Shown here one piece after another: positions 23,940 to 37,100 of a DNA stretch of 64,000 nucleotides (position 1 is the stretch's first letter; the number at the start of each line of letters is the position of its first letter). The stretch comes from Macrobrachium rosenbergii (Eukaryota > Arthropoda > Malacostraca > Decapoda > Palaemonidae). The translations under genes were made by a program, and so were the position numbers. The notes beneath the pieces are model-generated. The model was not told the DNA's origin. It made no database searches and was given only the letters and a program-made list of their open reading frames with translations. Location of the stretch: contig NC_089742.1 of NCBI RefSeq assembly GCF_040412425.1, forward strand, positions 81,727,539 through 81,791,538, given 5' to 3'.

Positions 23940-24360
23940 AATATTTTAAGAAATGTTTTTTCTTGGCAAAAATAGACACAATTTCCATCTGCTCTTTTCT
24001 ATCTTGTAACCCTTCTGCCCCAACTCCCATCTAGTCACTCTACACTGATGGTCTTTTCCTTGAGGATCTGGACCTTCTAGCTTTCATATAGTATTCACTG
24101 CTTCTTGTAACTGTTCATCTCTCATCACATGCCCAAACTATTTCTCTCAACTTTCACAGGACACACCCCTCAGCGTATTACACATCTACAATACTCTTCC
24201 AAGTGCTCTCCAAGCATGCATCTCAAAATTTTGTAGTTAAAACTTTTCTATAATCTCCTCCATTTGCTTTGTAAATGTCCATATTTCTGTTGCAAAGAAA
24301 AACACATGCCTTGTGCATGTCATAAGTATTTGCTCTTTTTACTCATAAGTCTATTATTAC
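23940..24360 (-). pseudogene. LINE 3' fragment
   Basis: The minus strand gives a 'FGHVMRDE'-like stretch (near 24140-24110, read as 'LGMWSEMN' or 'WACDER' depending on frame). It is followed by basic, Trp-containing remnants resembling the end of ORF2 in arthropod LINEs. It is short and frameshifted, and the assignment is tentative. Confidence 0.35.
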
Positions 24361-24449
24361 TAGCTATCTGACAATGTAAATTTTCCATTGGCTTACAAAT
24401 AGGATTTTCTTAAAACTAGTGGCTTAACAAGCTTTGATAGCATAGTCGG

Positions 24450-24790
24450 TTGTTTCATCCTCAAGGAGCTCCATGGTGACCAAACTAATATCAAAGAATT
24501 CTCTTTAAGTCAGTCTCTAGCCAGGTATTGAGTCGTAATGATTAACATTATAACACATGATGGAGCACGGACTCAAAGATGGAGGGCACTTTCTTATCTT
24601 CAGCGGTTGAACCCAGTTTTTCCAAAGTCAAAAGAACTCCTGCAAGAAAGAGAAGTGACTATTGAAGTGCACATCCGCCTCTTGTTTACAACTGGGCTGT
24701 TAAAAGACCAAGGACACACTGTTCGGTCTAAAGCTAACGTGTTCACGTCAGCATTTAGCCGCCCTAAAAATTCGACTTTTTCTCTTGTTT
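24450..24790 (-). mobile_element. Partial copy of the 31.4-31.9 kb inverted-repeat element
   Basis: The sequence from 'gagctccatggtgaccaaac' to about 'aaaagaccaaggacac' matches the reverse complement of 31.55-31.85 kb, including 'taatgattaacattataaca' and 'gcaagaaagagaagtgac'. The terminal 'gttttgacgtagg' repeats are missing here, so this is a truncated internal copy in opposite orientation. Confidence 0.75.
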
Positions 24791-24799
24791 TAGTATCGT

Positions 24800-27050
24800 G
24801 AGATTATGGAAACACAAAAATAGCATGATAAGTGCTCAATATTAACAAACAGCTGAAAGTTTTAGTTTTAAACTTCTGGAATTTATATAATTTGTGTTAA
24901 AGCCGGAACCCAGCTCGTTGATCGCTAGCCTACCTAGTTTCGTAATGCGTTGATTGCTACCTAGTATCGTAAAACTAAAATTGTTTTAAGTTCTAACTAA
25001 ATGTTTTAACTAAAAAAAATGTTTCACAACTTATTATTAATATGGAAAATCCTTTCAGATGATACTTACATCTACAATAATCTAGGCAGGCGTGAATAAT
25101 CAGGACTAGATTACAGTGGATGCTGTCTGCAGCCCATGTACATCCTGGATTACGATCCCAAGTGGCCAAGCTTTAGACTGAGGACCCTAGGATCAGATAA
25201 TAACAATATCAGCAAAGTAAATCGATAGCCCCAACAATGAGGCTCACATTAGTATAATTTTTTTCCTTTATATAAGCCTGTGCACTTAGCATGAGCTAAA
25301 TAATCCAGGACAAGCCTAGGCATTACCTTATAGTCAGTTAAGTGGGTAATCATGAAACATCCCATTTTTGAGTAAATTGTTGCCTTGACCATGTGTAATT
25401 AGGACTAGATGAAATCGCATCTGTGCTGGATGAGATGGTACCCAGCCTTAAGGCTACATACTAAGGTAGGCTAATTGTGTTTTGTTTATGTAACCCATAC
25501 ACTTAACTGTGAATTAAATAATCCGGATTAGGCAGTAGCCTAGATTAGAGTAAGTTATAACCTGGTTATAAGGTTTTGCTAATAATGTTACACAATAGTG
25601 ATTACAGTTTTATATGGTAAACCAATATTTAGGATTTGATATAAACAATAAACCAAGTTAGACAACAGTTGAATAATTATAAGTTTATAATAATTGATTA
25701 GGTTATAAATTCTATACTAGGATTATACATAAACAGTATCCTAGCCAAATAATATAACCTAGTTTGTTATAACGCAACATATCTGTAAGGTTACATGCTA
25801 GTAGGGTTCTGTGTAGCCTATATCCTTAAAGGAGATATAAATCCAGAACAGGCAGAAGCCTAACTACATGGCAGGAACCCCTTATAAGGAATATCCTACT
25901 ATTAGCCTGAAACAGCAATGGCCTAACATCAGATGAAAAGGTAGTCTCGGCTACATAAACAGAAAAACTGATAAGAGAATTATTTTCTGTAAAGTTTATA
26001 TATCTTTTAAGTTGTAATGCTTCAGAATAGGTTAAGCAAGAACCTCTAAGAAATCCTCTATCTAGTTAATTTTAGATTAAACTAGAATCATTACCCTAAG
26101 CTATACAAAACAGTAGTTTGTTAGTCAAACAAATTAGTTCAGAGCAGTTAGTCTTGAATGGCATGACAACTGGAATTAAAATTTAATTTGGCCATTGCAA
26201 AAGGACTAGCAGTGTATAGGTAATACAGCCATGTACAGGTATCAAAACTAACCTAAACTCTTAAAAGGTTTAATATAGATATTTAATTAAATGTATTAAA
26301 CTGCACAATTGTAATCAAATTACTTCTGTAATATGGAACTGTATGAGGAACTACAGAAGTGTCCTTCACTCTAAAAATAATTAATACTAACTAGCTTTCT
26401 GATAACAACTTGCTTTATATCACTACAGGCCAATAGCAGGATCCTCAGTTCGGGCGCATTCCAGAGCAAATTGCTCCTCGGTTCACTTTTTGTACAAAAC
26501 AAGGAAATTTGCCTGGTCAGATTTGGGCGAGATCTGTAGTACGCCCTGGCAGCAAGTTTTAAGCATGAAACAGCTCCTTGTAAGCTGTCCCAATGGGGCC
26601 TAGGTTCAGTAGGGCAGTATGGTGATTATCTTTCCGGCAGAACTCTGGCAGCAGATAGTTAACCCCTTTCTCTGAACATCAATGTGCTAAACCCATTAAC
26701 ACAGTCGCCAATACCTCCCAGGTTAACCTTGTGGAGGAAGTAGAGACTTTTTACATGGAGTTCACATTCTAATAAAAATATGGGAAAGTAAATATTGCTT
26801 ACCTAAATGGCCCTTGCTGAACCCAGAAGGCTCAGGGACAAATTTAAGCCAGCTATGGAGAAACCTCAGAAGGAATTCTATTCCCCATGCAGCTATCATT
26901 GCTGAATAGGATCTTTCCCCCAGAAGGGATACTGGGATCCACCTAACTCTGACTGAAATGTCTACTTTTTTGGAAAGGTATAGTAACTTGACCAGGACTT
27001 CTGCCCCTTCATTAATACAGTTCAGTTTAGTTGCTGAAGCTCAGTTAGAT
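24800..27050. other. AT-rich intron sequence, no gene seen
   Basis: Long intronic stretch of ATAD5. Recurrent 'cctag/ctagg' and 'aataatcc(a/g)g' motifs between 24.9 and 26.4 kb hint at very old repeats, but no unit could be defined. From about 26.4 kb GC content rises ('cagatttgggcgagatctgt'), which may mark the unseen 5' part of DIRS copy A. Confidence 0.4.
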
Positions 27051-27059
27051 TAAAGCCCC

Positions 27060-27410
27060 CAAAAGTGACAAAGTTTATGGCAAGCTCCCCAAAAGGGATA
27101 CACTGTTTATGGCAAGCTCCCCTGTATGATATGACATTTTGTGGCAAGCTCTCCAAAATAGGATACACAGTTTGTGGCATTTGGATCAGTTCTGTAAGAA
27201 AATTGAGTTTAACATCTGTACCCCAAAGGATACACAGGTTGCAGCAAGCTCCCCAAAAGGGATACAGTTTGCAAGACGGATCAGTTCTGTAAGGGAAAAT
27301 GTTTTTACTGACCTGTACCTGTAAAAGGAAACACTGTTTGCTGCAAGTTCCCCCAAAAGGGATACACAGTTTGCGCCATTTGGTCAATTCCGTAAGAAAA
27401 CTGAGTACCA
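27060..27410. repeat. Minisatellite, about 33-bp units
   Basis: Imperfect units share 'caagctccccaaaagggata' followed by 'cacagtttgtgg'. About eight units are recognisable, some fused by deletion. It lies just upstream of the gag part of DIRS copy A. The open frames on both strands here are produced by the repeat. Confidence 0.75.
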
Positions 27411-27659
27411 TCAAGGATGCCCTTACCACAGAATGGCAATATATAAGGGACATGAAGTATGATTCTGAAAGCAAAGTCAGTCATCATGCACGCACCAAAG
27501 TGTAAAAGTACTACATCCTGTAACCTAAAAGTGAGTGTGATACAAATGTTGCTCAAAAAAGGTCTGATTTTAGAATTCCGACTAGATACAACAATGGGTC
27601 AGTTTGGAATACAGAACTTCAGATCAAAACATAACAGAGGCTCCAATACTCACCCCTGA

Positions 27660-30600
27660 TGATACTGGATAACCTTTGGCGACACCCAATGTGCACTTTC
27701 TCGCCAATGGCAAGTAGGTAATTAATGAGAGAGTATGATCAAGTTGTAAATGCAGAATTTACAAATGGCAGCATTCCTTAATACAAAATGGCACCTGGTA
27801 CCATCCACTAGGCTTGAAAGAAACCATCAGAAATGTATTTTCTTACCTGTGCTTATAGCATTAAAAACTAAAGAAATTACTCTCATCAGGTCAATGAAAA
27901 TGATCTCTACTTCCTTTGAATTAGACCTGCTGCTCACCAAGTAGCCTCGCCAGAATTTTATGCTAGGTTCAATTTCTTTAGCTGCTATTAAATCTTCTAC
28001 CACCTGCTGGAAGTTGCCATCTAAGGCTTCCAGAACATCCCAGATACTTTTTGCTGTTGAGGCCAAAAGTCTGAGAATCCGAAGGAAAGCACTCTTTGAT
28101 CTCCTAGAATGGCGATAAAATTGCGTAATGGAAGCGCGGAGAGCTCCATCAAATCACTCTCCAATGCCACTGCATTGTTACATTCTAACCCCTTCTGTAA
28201 GGACCTGTTAGAGGAGTCAGTTGTGGCTCAACTTAACAAGCATGCCCACCAACAGAATTGTACCGTGCATACTCTTCTGGGAAAAGAGGAATTCAGGAAA
28301 CAAAGAACCCAAAATTCCCTTTTACCCAACCCCCAAAGAAGGCTCACTTTGATCAGCATCATATAAGCCTTCAGTCACCCCAAAATTTTTCTTCAAAACA
28401 GTTAGTGGCTGTAAGGACAATTCCCTGCAAAGGGACAAGAGCAACTTCAAAACCATCCTTTTTCACAAGGTCCAAAGACCATCTTATAGGGGGAAAAAGG
28501 AAAAACAACACCTGGAATGTCTTATCAAAGGTGAAGGCAGAGGAGGAGGCAGATACCAAGAGGAATTACATTGGTTGGGGGTCAGCTTCGATGACATCAC
28601 AGACAATGGTTTTTCCTGTGGGGACAGAAACTTATGCATATTCGCCACTCAAGTATGTCTCTTCAGTGTCCTCAAAAGGGACTCCATCCAAAAGAAGAGT
28701 GATCCTAAAACCAATCAACATTGAACAAGCACATTGTTAATGTAAAGTTTGAATGATTACCGTTGCCTGAGTACATTGAATCATTTCAAAAAGGGGTTTG
28801 GACAGTTTCTATGGCTCTGAAAGATGCACACTGGCACATCCCTATAGCCGTTCCCTTCCGCCCCTTCCCAAGGTTCCGAATAGGGAGATACTTACAGATT
28901 CAAAGTCATGTCCTTTGGGATAAACATTGCCTAAAGAATATTTTTCAAAACTAGCTACGGTATTCATTCGAACTCAAACAAAAGATCTAAATCTACAAGA
29001 AAGAGTGCTTGAAAACTTAACAGCAATGGTCAATAGACTACAGTACAGTCAAAACGCTTTTATTATAAATTCTAAAACATCTCTGCCTCACGCCTGCTCT
29101 GTGCAGACACTTTCAGTGGCTGGGACTGTGTTGGAATACTCTTCACGGCCTGTTGTCTCTCCCCATCATCTCAAAACAGAATAAGGCAAGTCCTCAAAAG
29201 GTTCTTTACACAGCCCAGAGTTTCCAGATGGCAATCAGAGCGTACGATGAGCCTGCTGCAGTTCTCGCCAGTAATAGATCCAATACATAGATTGCAACTA
29301 AAAATGTGAACAAATTCTGGCTATCGCATGCAAGAAAAAAGATGCGAGACAGACCTCATCAAAGGATTTAAAGAGTTGGGGAGATACTTTGGCCTTAGAT
29401 TTGGAAGGAATCTCTGGTGAAACAGGTCACCCTGACTCCTCCATCTGTATGAGTGACAAACTCACAGATGCCTCATTGACAGGTTGGGAGGATTGTCAGG
29501 TATAGGGAGGTGATCAGCTACTCAGGAATTGTTATACTGGGTCTCTGGAAGCTGATACGTCTTTTGTCTCTCAAAACTCAAACTCAAAAGAGAGAACATA
29601 ACCACACATATCCTGCTACATCAAGAGGTCTGGATCACATTCACCTCCTCTCAATATGGATGTTAGCCATCCTTCGATGGCACAAGCAAGGGAAGTGGCA
29701 CGCTCTTGCAGTTCACCTCACAGGGGTCTCATTGTATTAGCAGACTCTATCAAGGAAAATGACATCTTCAACAGAGTGGATGTTGACAACCACTTTTCAA
29801 ATACAATAATATGCTTCCTTAACTGAAGTGGACCTGCCACTACATACTAGAATCACAAACTCCTAATGTATGTCTCCAACCCGACAGGTTTGCAACAGCA
29901 AGAGATGCCTTCCTTAAGACTGGAACAAGGGGAGGACGATAATTTTTCCTCCTTTGTCCCAGATTTCAAAGGTTTTGAGCAAACTTCTAACCTTCATAGG
30001 AATAGTGTACTTAATAGCCCCAAATTGGCCAAACAGGCATTGGTTCCTATTACCTCAACAACGGACAAAAAGATCAATTCCACTGTCGTCGCCGTTCTTG
30101 TCCCAGACAGTAGGAGGGAAAGTCTCTCCTTTCTAAGCCGAGACCTTCACATACAGATTTTTTTAAAAATACCTATCGTGATAATTACTCACTCAACATT
30201 GCTAGGTACCTAGTACAAAAATTATGGATTTCTATCCAGCATTACCATTCCATAAGTGGAAGTTATGGTTAGATCATATCCATGCTGAGAGCTCAGCGAG
30301 ATTTCTAGAAACTTTATTTTCTTATACCCTTTGAAGACAAATGCTTGTGGTTTCAACAGTCATGGCATACAAGGCTGCTTTAACGAACCCTTGCTTTATG
30401 GATTCGGATTGACTCCAGTATAGAAATTGTCATTTCTCTGGGTGTCTTTTGCTCTACAGCGCCCACTCCCGAAGGCTTCCAATTGCTTGGTCCCTGAACA
30501 AGGTGCTTAGACTCTCATCAACCCCCTAATTCAGTGGACCCAATATAAACCACAAGGCACAGGCTACAAAGGTGATCTTCTTGACTGCATTTAGCATCAG

Positions 30601-31410
30601 GAGTTCGTAGACAGTATTAGTGTGAACTGGCTCTTAGGACGAAGGTACTTAAATAGCTGACTATCAACTATTATTATTGTCCCCTGCCCATCATTCCTGG
30701 CCAAGAATATGGATCCTTTAAAAAGGATATCCATTCTTATAAGAAAATTCAATTTAGCAGACAAGACATTACGCCTGGTTCAAGCACTTAAGATTTACCT
30801 AGAAGTCACGGCAAACACCCCAGAAGGTCCTATTTTCCTACACCCTAGCAAAAACTAACCACTCCCTACAAAGACTGAGAATGATTGTAGTGTTTTCTCA
30901 TTAAAAAGGTCACATGATGTTAGGAAAGTAAGTACGTCTTTGGCTTTCTTCAGAAATGTCTCTTTCAAAGAAGTCTCCAAATGTACAGGGTGGTCATCAG
31001 TTAAATCATTGCCACAAGCGTTCAACAAATTCTGACTACACTGTATCAGTAGGTGGGTATAGTTAGTGTTAACTCTGTAAAAGGCGGCAGAAACCAGGGT
31101 CATATTGACGGTGAGTATGCCAACTATCACTGGGAGATGGGTGACAGTACTACAACAAAACCCAGTATGCTTTAGGGTAAGCCACTGTAGAACTACATCC
31201 TAAACGTAGTTCGTGTATAGTTTCTTGTTCTTGCATCAAAACCTGAAAAAGTATTTGAATAAAGAATGGGACTTGAAATCTGTGGCTTGACCTTGGTCTA
31301 AAATGCTATTTCCTTTGGGGTGTTGGGATTGAAAAAGCAGAGCTTGCTTCCTTTTTCACAATTGTCAATATCTTTTGTAAAGCCCTAGAGATCTAAATGA
31401 AGGACACGCT
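27660..31410 (+). pseudogene. DIRS-type retrotransposon copy A (gag, RT, RNase H, YR)
   Basis: Plus-strand remnants occur in DIRS order. Gag-like sequence at 28.1-28.7 kb is followed by reverse transcriptase with 'GVWTVSMALKDAHWHIPI' (about 28788-28845), where canonical elements have 'DLKDAYWHIPI'. The region expected to hold the catalytic YLDD motif (about 29.0 kb) is deleted. RNase H starts at 'LTDASLTGW' (about 29465). A linker follows, then a tyrosine recombinase part: 'EGPIFLHPSK' (about 30820) and 'SHDVRKV' (30910-30927), with the His-x-x-Arg catalytic pair intact. Many stops are present. It is oriented antisense to ATAD5 in its 9.5-kb intron. The 5' limit is uncertain. Confidence 0.7.
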
Positions 31411-31412
31411 TA

Positions 31413-31890
31413 TAAAAACAGGTTTTGACGTAGGAAAAACCTATTTCTGGTAGTCACTGTTGAGTCCTCACCTCCCACTTCCTGACTTAAAAGGCATGGG
31501 ATTTGGGCTAAGGGATCAACCTGCACAGACCAACAGAGAGTAATGGCTCCTTGGTCTTTTAACGGCCCGATTGTAAACAAGAGGGCGGATGTGCATGCAC
31601 AATAGGTCACTTCTCTTTCTTGCAGGGTTCTTTGACGTTGGAAAAACTGGGTTTAGCTTTACCAAAGATAAGGGAAAGTGCCCTCTTATCTTTGAGACCA
31701 TTATATACTCCATCATGTGTTACAATGTTAATCATTACGACACAATACCTGGCCAAAAGACTAACTAGAAGAGAATTCTCTGATATTAGTTTAGTCACCA
31801 TGGAGCTCTGGTAGACCATGGACGGCAACTCCTTGAGGACTCAACAGCGACTACCAAAAATAGGTTTTTCCTACGTCAAAACCTGTTTTC
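31413..31890. mobile_element. 480-bp element with about 50-bp terminal inverted repeats
   Basis: The left terminus 'aacaggttttgacgtaggaa' and the following 35 bases are repeated inverted at 31835-31890 ('ttcctacgtcaaaacctgtt'). Arms match almost perfectly through 'ctgttgagtcctca'. There is no coding capacity. It sits at the 3' side of DIRS copy A. A truncated inverted relative is at 24450-24790, in the same ATAD5 intron. Confidence 0.85.
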
Positions 31891-31899
31891 TACTTCATC

Positions 31900-33285
31900 A
31901 AGGATGTTGCTCATTTTTTTCCAAATGTCCTTTGAACTGTGGCCCCACAATCAAGAGAAATTATCTTCCTTTTACAGGGTCTGCTCCTCCACTATGTCAC
32001 ATTTTTCTAGTTTCTTTACTATTGGTCTTTCCATACAGATACTGTAGGTAAAAAACCCTTGATCCATTCAAACTTCACAATCCTAAATACATATGTACAA
32101 AAATAGCAAAAAGATTTTATCTTGAAACATTGAAAATAATAATCTTATTTTGGCTGTTTAAAAAGATGTCTTGGGGTACTTTCTCCCAAACCCAGTGCCA
32201 GTTTTAGCAGTGTTTGTCTAATTATTTTCATATTTTGATAAATCTACTAACACTGTTTGCTTCCAAATGTTTTGCAGTGTTCTGGTATTTCAGATGCTAA
32301 CTACTACTTTTCCATATGATTAACCTGGACTGATTGTCAAGGTATGATCATCTATATGTGCCCTTAAATTAAAATGAATCAGTCTTGGTGTTGGTAGTTT
32401 TATTTGGACAGGATTTAATCAAAATCTCTTATAATAGCCTGATTCAATTTCTTGCACTGCAGGGAGTATAATGAGTTATTTAGGTACAAACTGCTATGAT
32501 ATAATGATCACAGTTGCCAATAAACTCCAGGACAATCTATAACCGGAAAATTTTTTAGAACTCAAAAGTCCATGCTATGTCTATGATCGGAATATCTATT
32601 AGAAACCTTAAGTCAATGCCTGCATGCATTTCAGATTTCCTTGGATGCTCTTCATCTTGCGTAAGTGTAAGCATTGCTCTTAAATAAATGTTACAATTTC
32701 TTACATTTTTCCCTCATAATTTTTAGTTTCCCTTTATAGTGCCTGGAAATTCCACTATACTGTATTACATAACAACTAGAGCCAGTAAATTAGCAAAAAA
32801 TTCTAAAATCAATCCATATGTCAGGTACCTTTTGTACTTATACTATAATAGGTCATAGGCGATGTATCCTGTAGTGAGTTATAGGTCACTGAGTTATAGC
32901 TATATGTTTGATGGACACTTATCTGCTATCTCACAACTATGCAAATTAATCAGACTTTCTTCATTCCTGCCCAAGCAATAGCTTCTTGGTTGAACATATG
33001 GTCTTTTACTTCTCATAATTATTTTATTGGTCAATTTAATCCTGAACCAGCTAGCATATCTATTTCACTGACCTTTCCTTATCCTAATAAACCTTGATAG
33101 TTTCTTATTTCACAAAACCATTAAAAAAGCAACCCTTATTGGAAAATATTTTAAACCTTGAAGCTAAAAAGAGTAAAATAAACAGCATACAATATATATA
33201 TCAACATTCACAATTAATTCACTGTAATAAATTCTGTAAGTCACAGAAGCAATAAAATCATATTATGATAAAATAAGTTACTTGC
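31900..33285. other. Intronic sequence, no feature recognised
   Basis: AT-rich sequence 3' of DIRS copy A, running up to the GC donor of ATAD5 exon 33286-33387. No motif was identified. Confidence 0.5.
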
Positions 33286-33387
33286 CTTTCCTTGATAACC
33301 TTGCTTTCTTATTTCTTTCTTTAACAGCAAAAGCCTCTGATTTACTTTTCCAGTCCTGTAGCCATCTCCTCAGCTTTTTTACATGAC
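33286..33387 (-). CDS. ATAD5: ATAD5 exon: helix after 'VIGN', GC donor
   Basis: This 102-bp exon has acceptor 'gatctcag'. It completes a Cys codon and reads 'CHVKKLRRWLQDWKSKSEAF', then 'AVKERNKKARLSRKG'. This matches the ATAD5/RFC1 segment 'xxKKLxxWLxxWK' that follows the 'xxIGN' motif. The best 3' boundary is 'ggaaag|gcaagt', a GC-type donor with otherwise perfect consensus. It leaves phase 1 and joins the Walker A exon in frame. The only nearby GT (four bases downstream, 'caa|gtaact') would put a stop codon at the junction. Confidence 0.88.
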
Positions 33388-33537
33388 CTGAGATCAATAA
33401 TAAGAAAAAGACCTTACTTGGTCATAAACTTGACTTTTCATCACTTAAAAATAAAAACAGATCATTGTCAGTTGATATGGCATATCAATAAAAATGTTCA
33501 AGCGAAATCAAAATTCCCAAAGCACAAAAAAACTTAC

Positions 33538-34054
33538 ATTTATTCCCAATTACTTGGCTACCCTTCTTTGGAGCATAAACTTGAGTCCAAATATTAGGTA
33601 TCCTTTCATGCCAAACTGGGAGTGGTGGCGTTTCCTCAATCTCTTGCATCTCCTCTGACATTCTAATTTTCTTACCACTACCTTTTTTCTTTCTACCCCT
33701 CCTTGAAAGTCCCTCTTTGCTTCTCCTCTTTCTCTTGTCTGATTTTGTTTCTTCCTCCTCTAAATCAATAAGAGAGATCTTATCTTCTCTAACCAATTCT
33801 CTTTTATATAATTCCACAGCTTCTTTCTTCTGATTAAGGTATACATCAAAAGAGGAGAAAACAGGAAACCTAGGATTATTCTTTTTTAAGGCATTCAGAA
33901 TAACAACAACAGAAGTCACATCAAGTGAGCAACTTTCAGTTAATAATAAATTGGATTCAAGTGGTTGTGCCTTGTTGAATATGTTCTCTTGGTAAATTGA
34001 AGTGCATGTATATTTTGGGACATAATTTTCAGCCTCCTCCTTTAACGACAATGT
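33538..34054 (-). CDS. ATAD5: ATAD5 large exon before the AAA+ domain
   Basis: This 517-bp exon has acceptor 'ttctctttcag' and donor 'gtaagt'. It begins 'TLSLKEEAENYVPKY', runs through an acidic stretch and a strongly basic stretch ('KSDKRKRRSKEGLSRRGRKK', nuclear-localisation-like), and ends 'IWTQVYAPKKGSQVIGNK'. The 'W(T)xxYxPxxxxxVIGN' block marks the entrance to the AAA+ domain in ATAD5 and other RFC large subunits. It starts in phase 0 and ends in phase 1. Upstream open sequence continues into the intron ('MDTLLFQ'), but the polypyrimidine tract and phase favour the start given. Confidence 0.9.
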
Positions 34055-34194
34055 CTGAAAGAGAAGTGTATCCATAAATATCTGACTTAGATTTTTCCAT
34101 GTAAATCACTAATGATAAAGAAGTTTCACTTTGACAAAACAAGTGGAATATGTATCTTGACACACCAACAAATGAGCATACAATCACACATTTT

Positions 34195-37100
34195 TAATCA
34201 ATTTGTATTTTTCCTAACATACAAACCTTCAGCCTTTACATTGGGAAAATCCTCCTGTGCAGCTGGAATATGTTATGAAAAAATCTGACATTATACAATC
34301 AAGGTATGGCGTAGTAATACAAAGCGTCACCCAATGGGACCAGTGAGTAGGAGGAGTCTCATCTCGCTTGCCCCAAAGACTCTCGTGATGCACCAGTATT
34401 CGAGCTGATGTGCACGGCTCATCTCTCATCAAAGCCAGCTTTTCCTCTCCTGCCAATTCATTTGCAACTGGTTCTAAGTTCAGTGTTTTGTGTGGTGTAT
34501 ATTGTGCCTCTTTGGGTATATGTTTGCTTCATCATCATGCAAACCCATGATTTACCTCAGCCTAGTGCTAAGAGGCAAAGGAAGTGCCCTGGTATTGGCA
34601 ACAACCCTTGCTTTTGCTACCTAGCTTCTTTAGAAATTGATCCTCATGTAACTTGTAGCAGGGGGGTTGGCTTATCTCAGCACGGCTGCATTCCATCCAA
34701 GGTGGTTACGGGCACACACTCCATAGCCGTTTCTATGAGGAAACCACACAACCACTCGATCATGGCTGTATCTTCTGATCTGTGAAGTTTTGGATTTTTG
34801 TAGAAAGCATATCAGGCTTTGCCTGAGGTAGCAGCATCTCAGGACCTGCCTGAGGTGATAGTATTCCTTCTTCTCCCAGCCATACGGAAGTGATTGCTAG
34901 ACTGCTGACTGTAACAAGGAAAGATGACAAGGCTCCTGTCAAGAAATCAAGCCTTGTACAGCCGCGGCCTCCTCCTCAACCTCGTTTTCTCGACCATAAC
35001 ATTCCTGCACGTGAGGCCATTCGTCCATGTCGTGCTTCACATGCAACAGTAAACTCGCCACACCGGCCTTGAGGACGTGACCCCTCTCCACATAATTCGT
35101 CTCATATATGGCAGTGACAACAGTCTCAACCACAGTCACGTGGCCGCGACAAATCCCCACGTTACAGAAGCCCTGCTCAGCCGCAACATTAGCCTTGGCA
35201 GCGCTTGTACAGCAGAGGCCGTTCTTGTTGTTGGTCTTTTAGTAGGGAACGTTCTCCTCTACGCTACTTTCCCAATCGTCCAAGCAAAATTCATCAACCT
35301 GCTTGTAAAACTAGGCCTCCATCTCCAATTCCCTCTACTTCTTGGGGATTCAAAGGATATAAAGAAAGCTCCTCTTTTCACCCTAAGAAGGAGTTTGATA
35401 TTTCAGATTCTCATCTTTATGCATCAACCTCGAGGGTTTTAGGTCCTGAATGTGCATAAACTCTAATTGTTCAACGAGATGAAGTAGAAGTTGGAGATTT
35501 CATGCACAGAGTTCTAGAGGTCTAGAATGGGAGGATCCTCTACCCCTTGACCGTGACACTTATGTGCTGGCCAAGATGTGCAGTGAAGTTGTTGAAATGA
35601 TTAGAAAGTACAATGACTTGGAAGAAACTGTGACCGGTCCTTCAGACCAATCTTCAGGCCTTGAGAAGTTCCTACTCCCCAAGAAAAAAACAGAGACCTC
35701 AGTACGATTACCCTTGGCTGATCTCGCTGATTTTGCCTTAGAACAGGTAGATGCTCTTGTCTGTGGAAAGGACAATTTACTACGTTCTGGGCAATTCCTC
35801 AAGCTGCTTCCTACTCCTCTTCATAGGCACACACGTTTTTATGCCACCCCAAGAGTCGCCCTGCAACCAACACAATTGGATTCAGACTTCGTTAGGTTAG
35901 GACCGAGCCTTTCCTTGGATCAATTTAAGGGGGAAAGCACTTCTATTACCTTCCAAGAAGCAGTGTCTATGGAGCCTTAAATTTCCATAACCTTACAATG
36001 TTCTGTCTATGGCAGTGGGCAAAATTTCTGCAATGGCCTTCTCGAAGGATTCTAAGAGTGTTCATCCTTCTTTAGTCTCCTACAGTCTGGGGGGCAAGAC
36101 CACTTCTTTTCTGATCCACTTAACAGCGAATATAGGGGCCAACCAGTTGCTGAACAGGAGGGACTCTGCTCTTTCTAGGGTGTCTGGATACATCAGCGCT
36201 GTGTCCATGTTAGCATTAAGGAACGGGACTTTATTGGAATCATCATCTCTTTTTCTGAAGGACCAGGTTCAAGCTGCAGTTGATCGGAGCACAGCTGATA
36301 ACAACTGTCTGGGTCTGAAAGCAGTCTCTTAAATGGTCAGGGTCTGCTCATCCCAATGTAGCTAGAGCAAGACAGCAAGCTTTGCAGTGAAAATCACAGT
36401 CTATGACAGGTCCTCGTAGGGAATGACTATCATCTCCTAAAACCACTAAGACTTCCTCTCAGCAACGCCCTTTTCAGCTGCGGCCTCCTATAGGCACAAG
36501 GGGAAGCAGAGGCAGAGCTAGAGGAGGGAAGCACTAGAGGGCGCCCCTCCCCATCCACTGCCTTTGTTGGGGGGGGGGGGTGCCTGGGGAGCCATTGGGT
36601 GCCTTGACAGCAGCTAGGAACAGAAGATTGGGTAGTAGATGTTTTTCGGGTGGGATATCTACTTCCTTTCGAGTTTTGTCCCCCTCTCACAGATTGTCCT
36701 CTCCGTCAGAGGACATACCTTCCAGGCTCGCCAACGGAACTGGCTCTCCAGAACGAGGTGAGGGAGATGATGGAGACGGGAGCTGTGGAAGTAGTGAAGG
36801 ATCCTTCCAAAGGTTTCTACAGTTGAGTTTTCTTGGTAGAGAAGGCATCAGGTGCCTAGAGACCAGTTATAAGTCTATCAACTCTGAATTTTTTCCAGGA
36901 AGACTCGTTTCAAGATGGAAACTCCCCGTACAGTTATAGGTGCCATCAGGCAGAATGACTTTATGATGACAATAGACTTGAAGGATGCCTACTTCCAGAT
37001 CCTAAGTTCCTTTGATTCGTTCTGGGAGAGATGGTTTATCAGTTCAAAGTTCTAAGCTTTAGCCTCTCGACAAACCCTCACGTGTTCACAAGAGTGTTCA

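Noticed and set aside
27827..28066. 79-codon minus frame that looks protein-like
   Set aside because: It is antisense to the gag-like part of DIRS copy A and has no matching splice sites or ATAD5 similarity.
33281..33286. GT donor 'caa|gtaact' for ATAD5 exon 33286-33387
   Set aside because: It leaves a phase that creates a stop at the junction with the P-loop exon; the GC donor four bases upstream fits phase and consensus.
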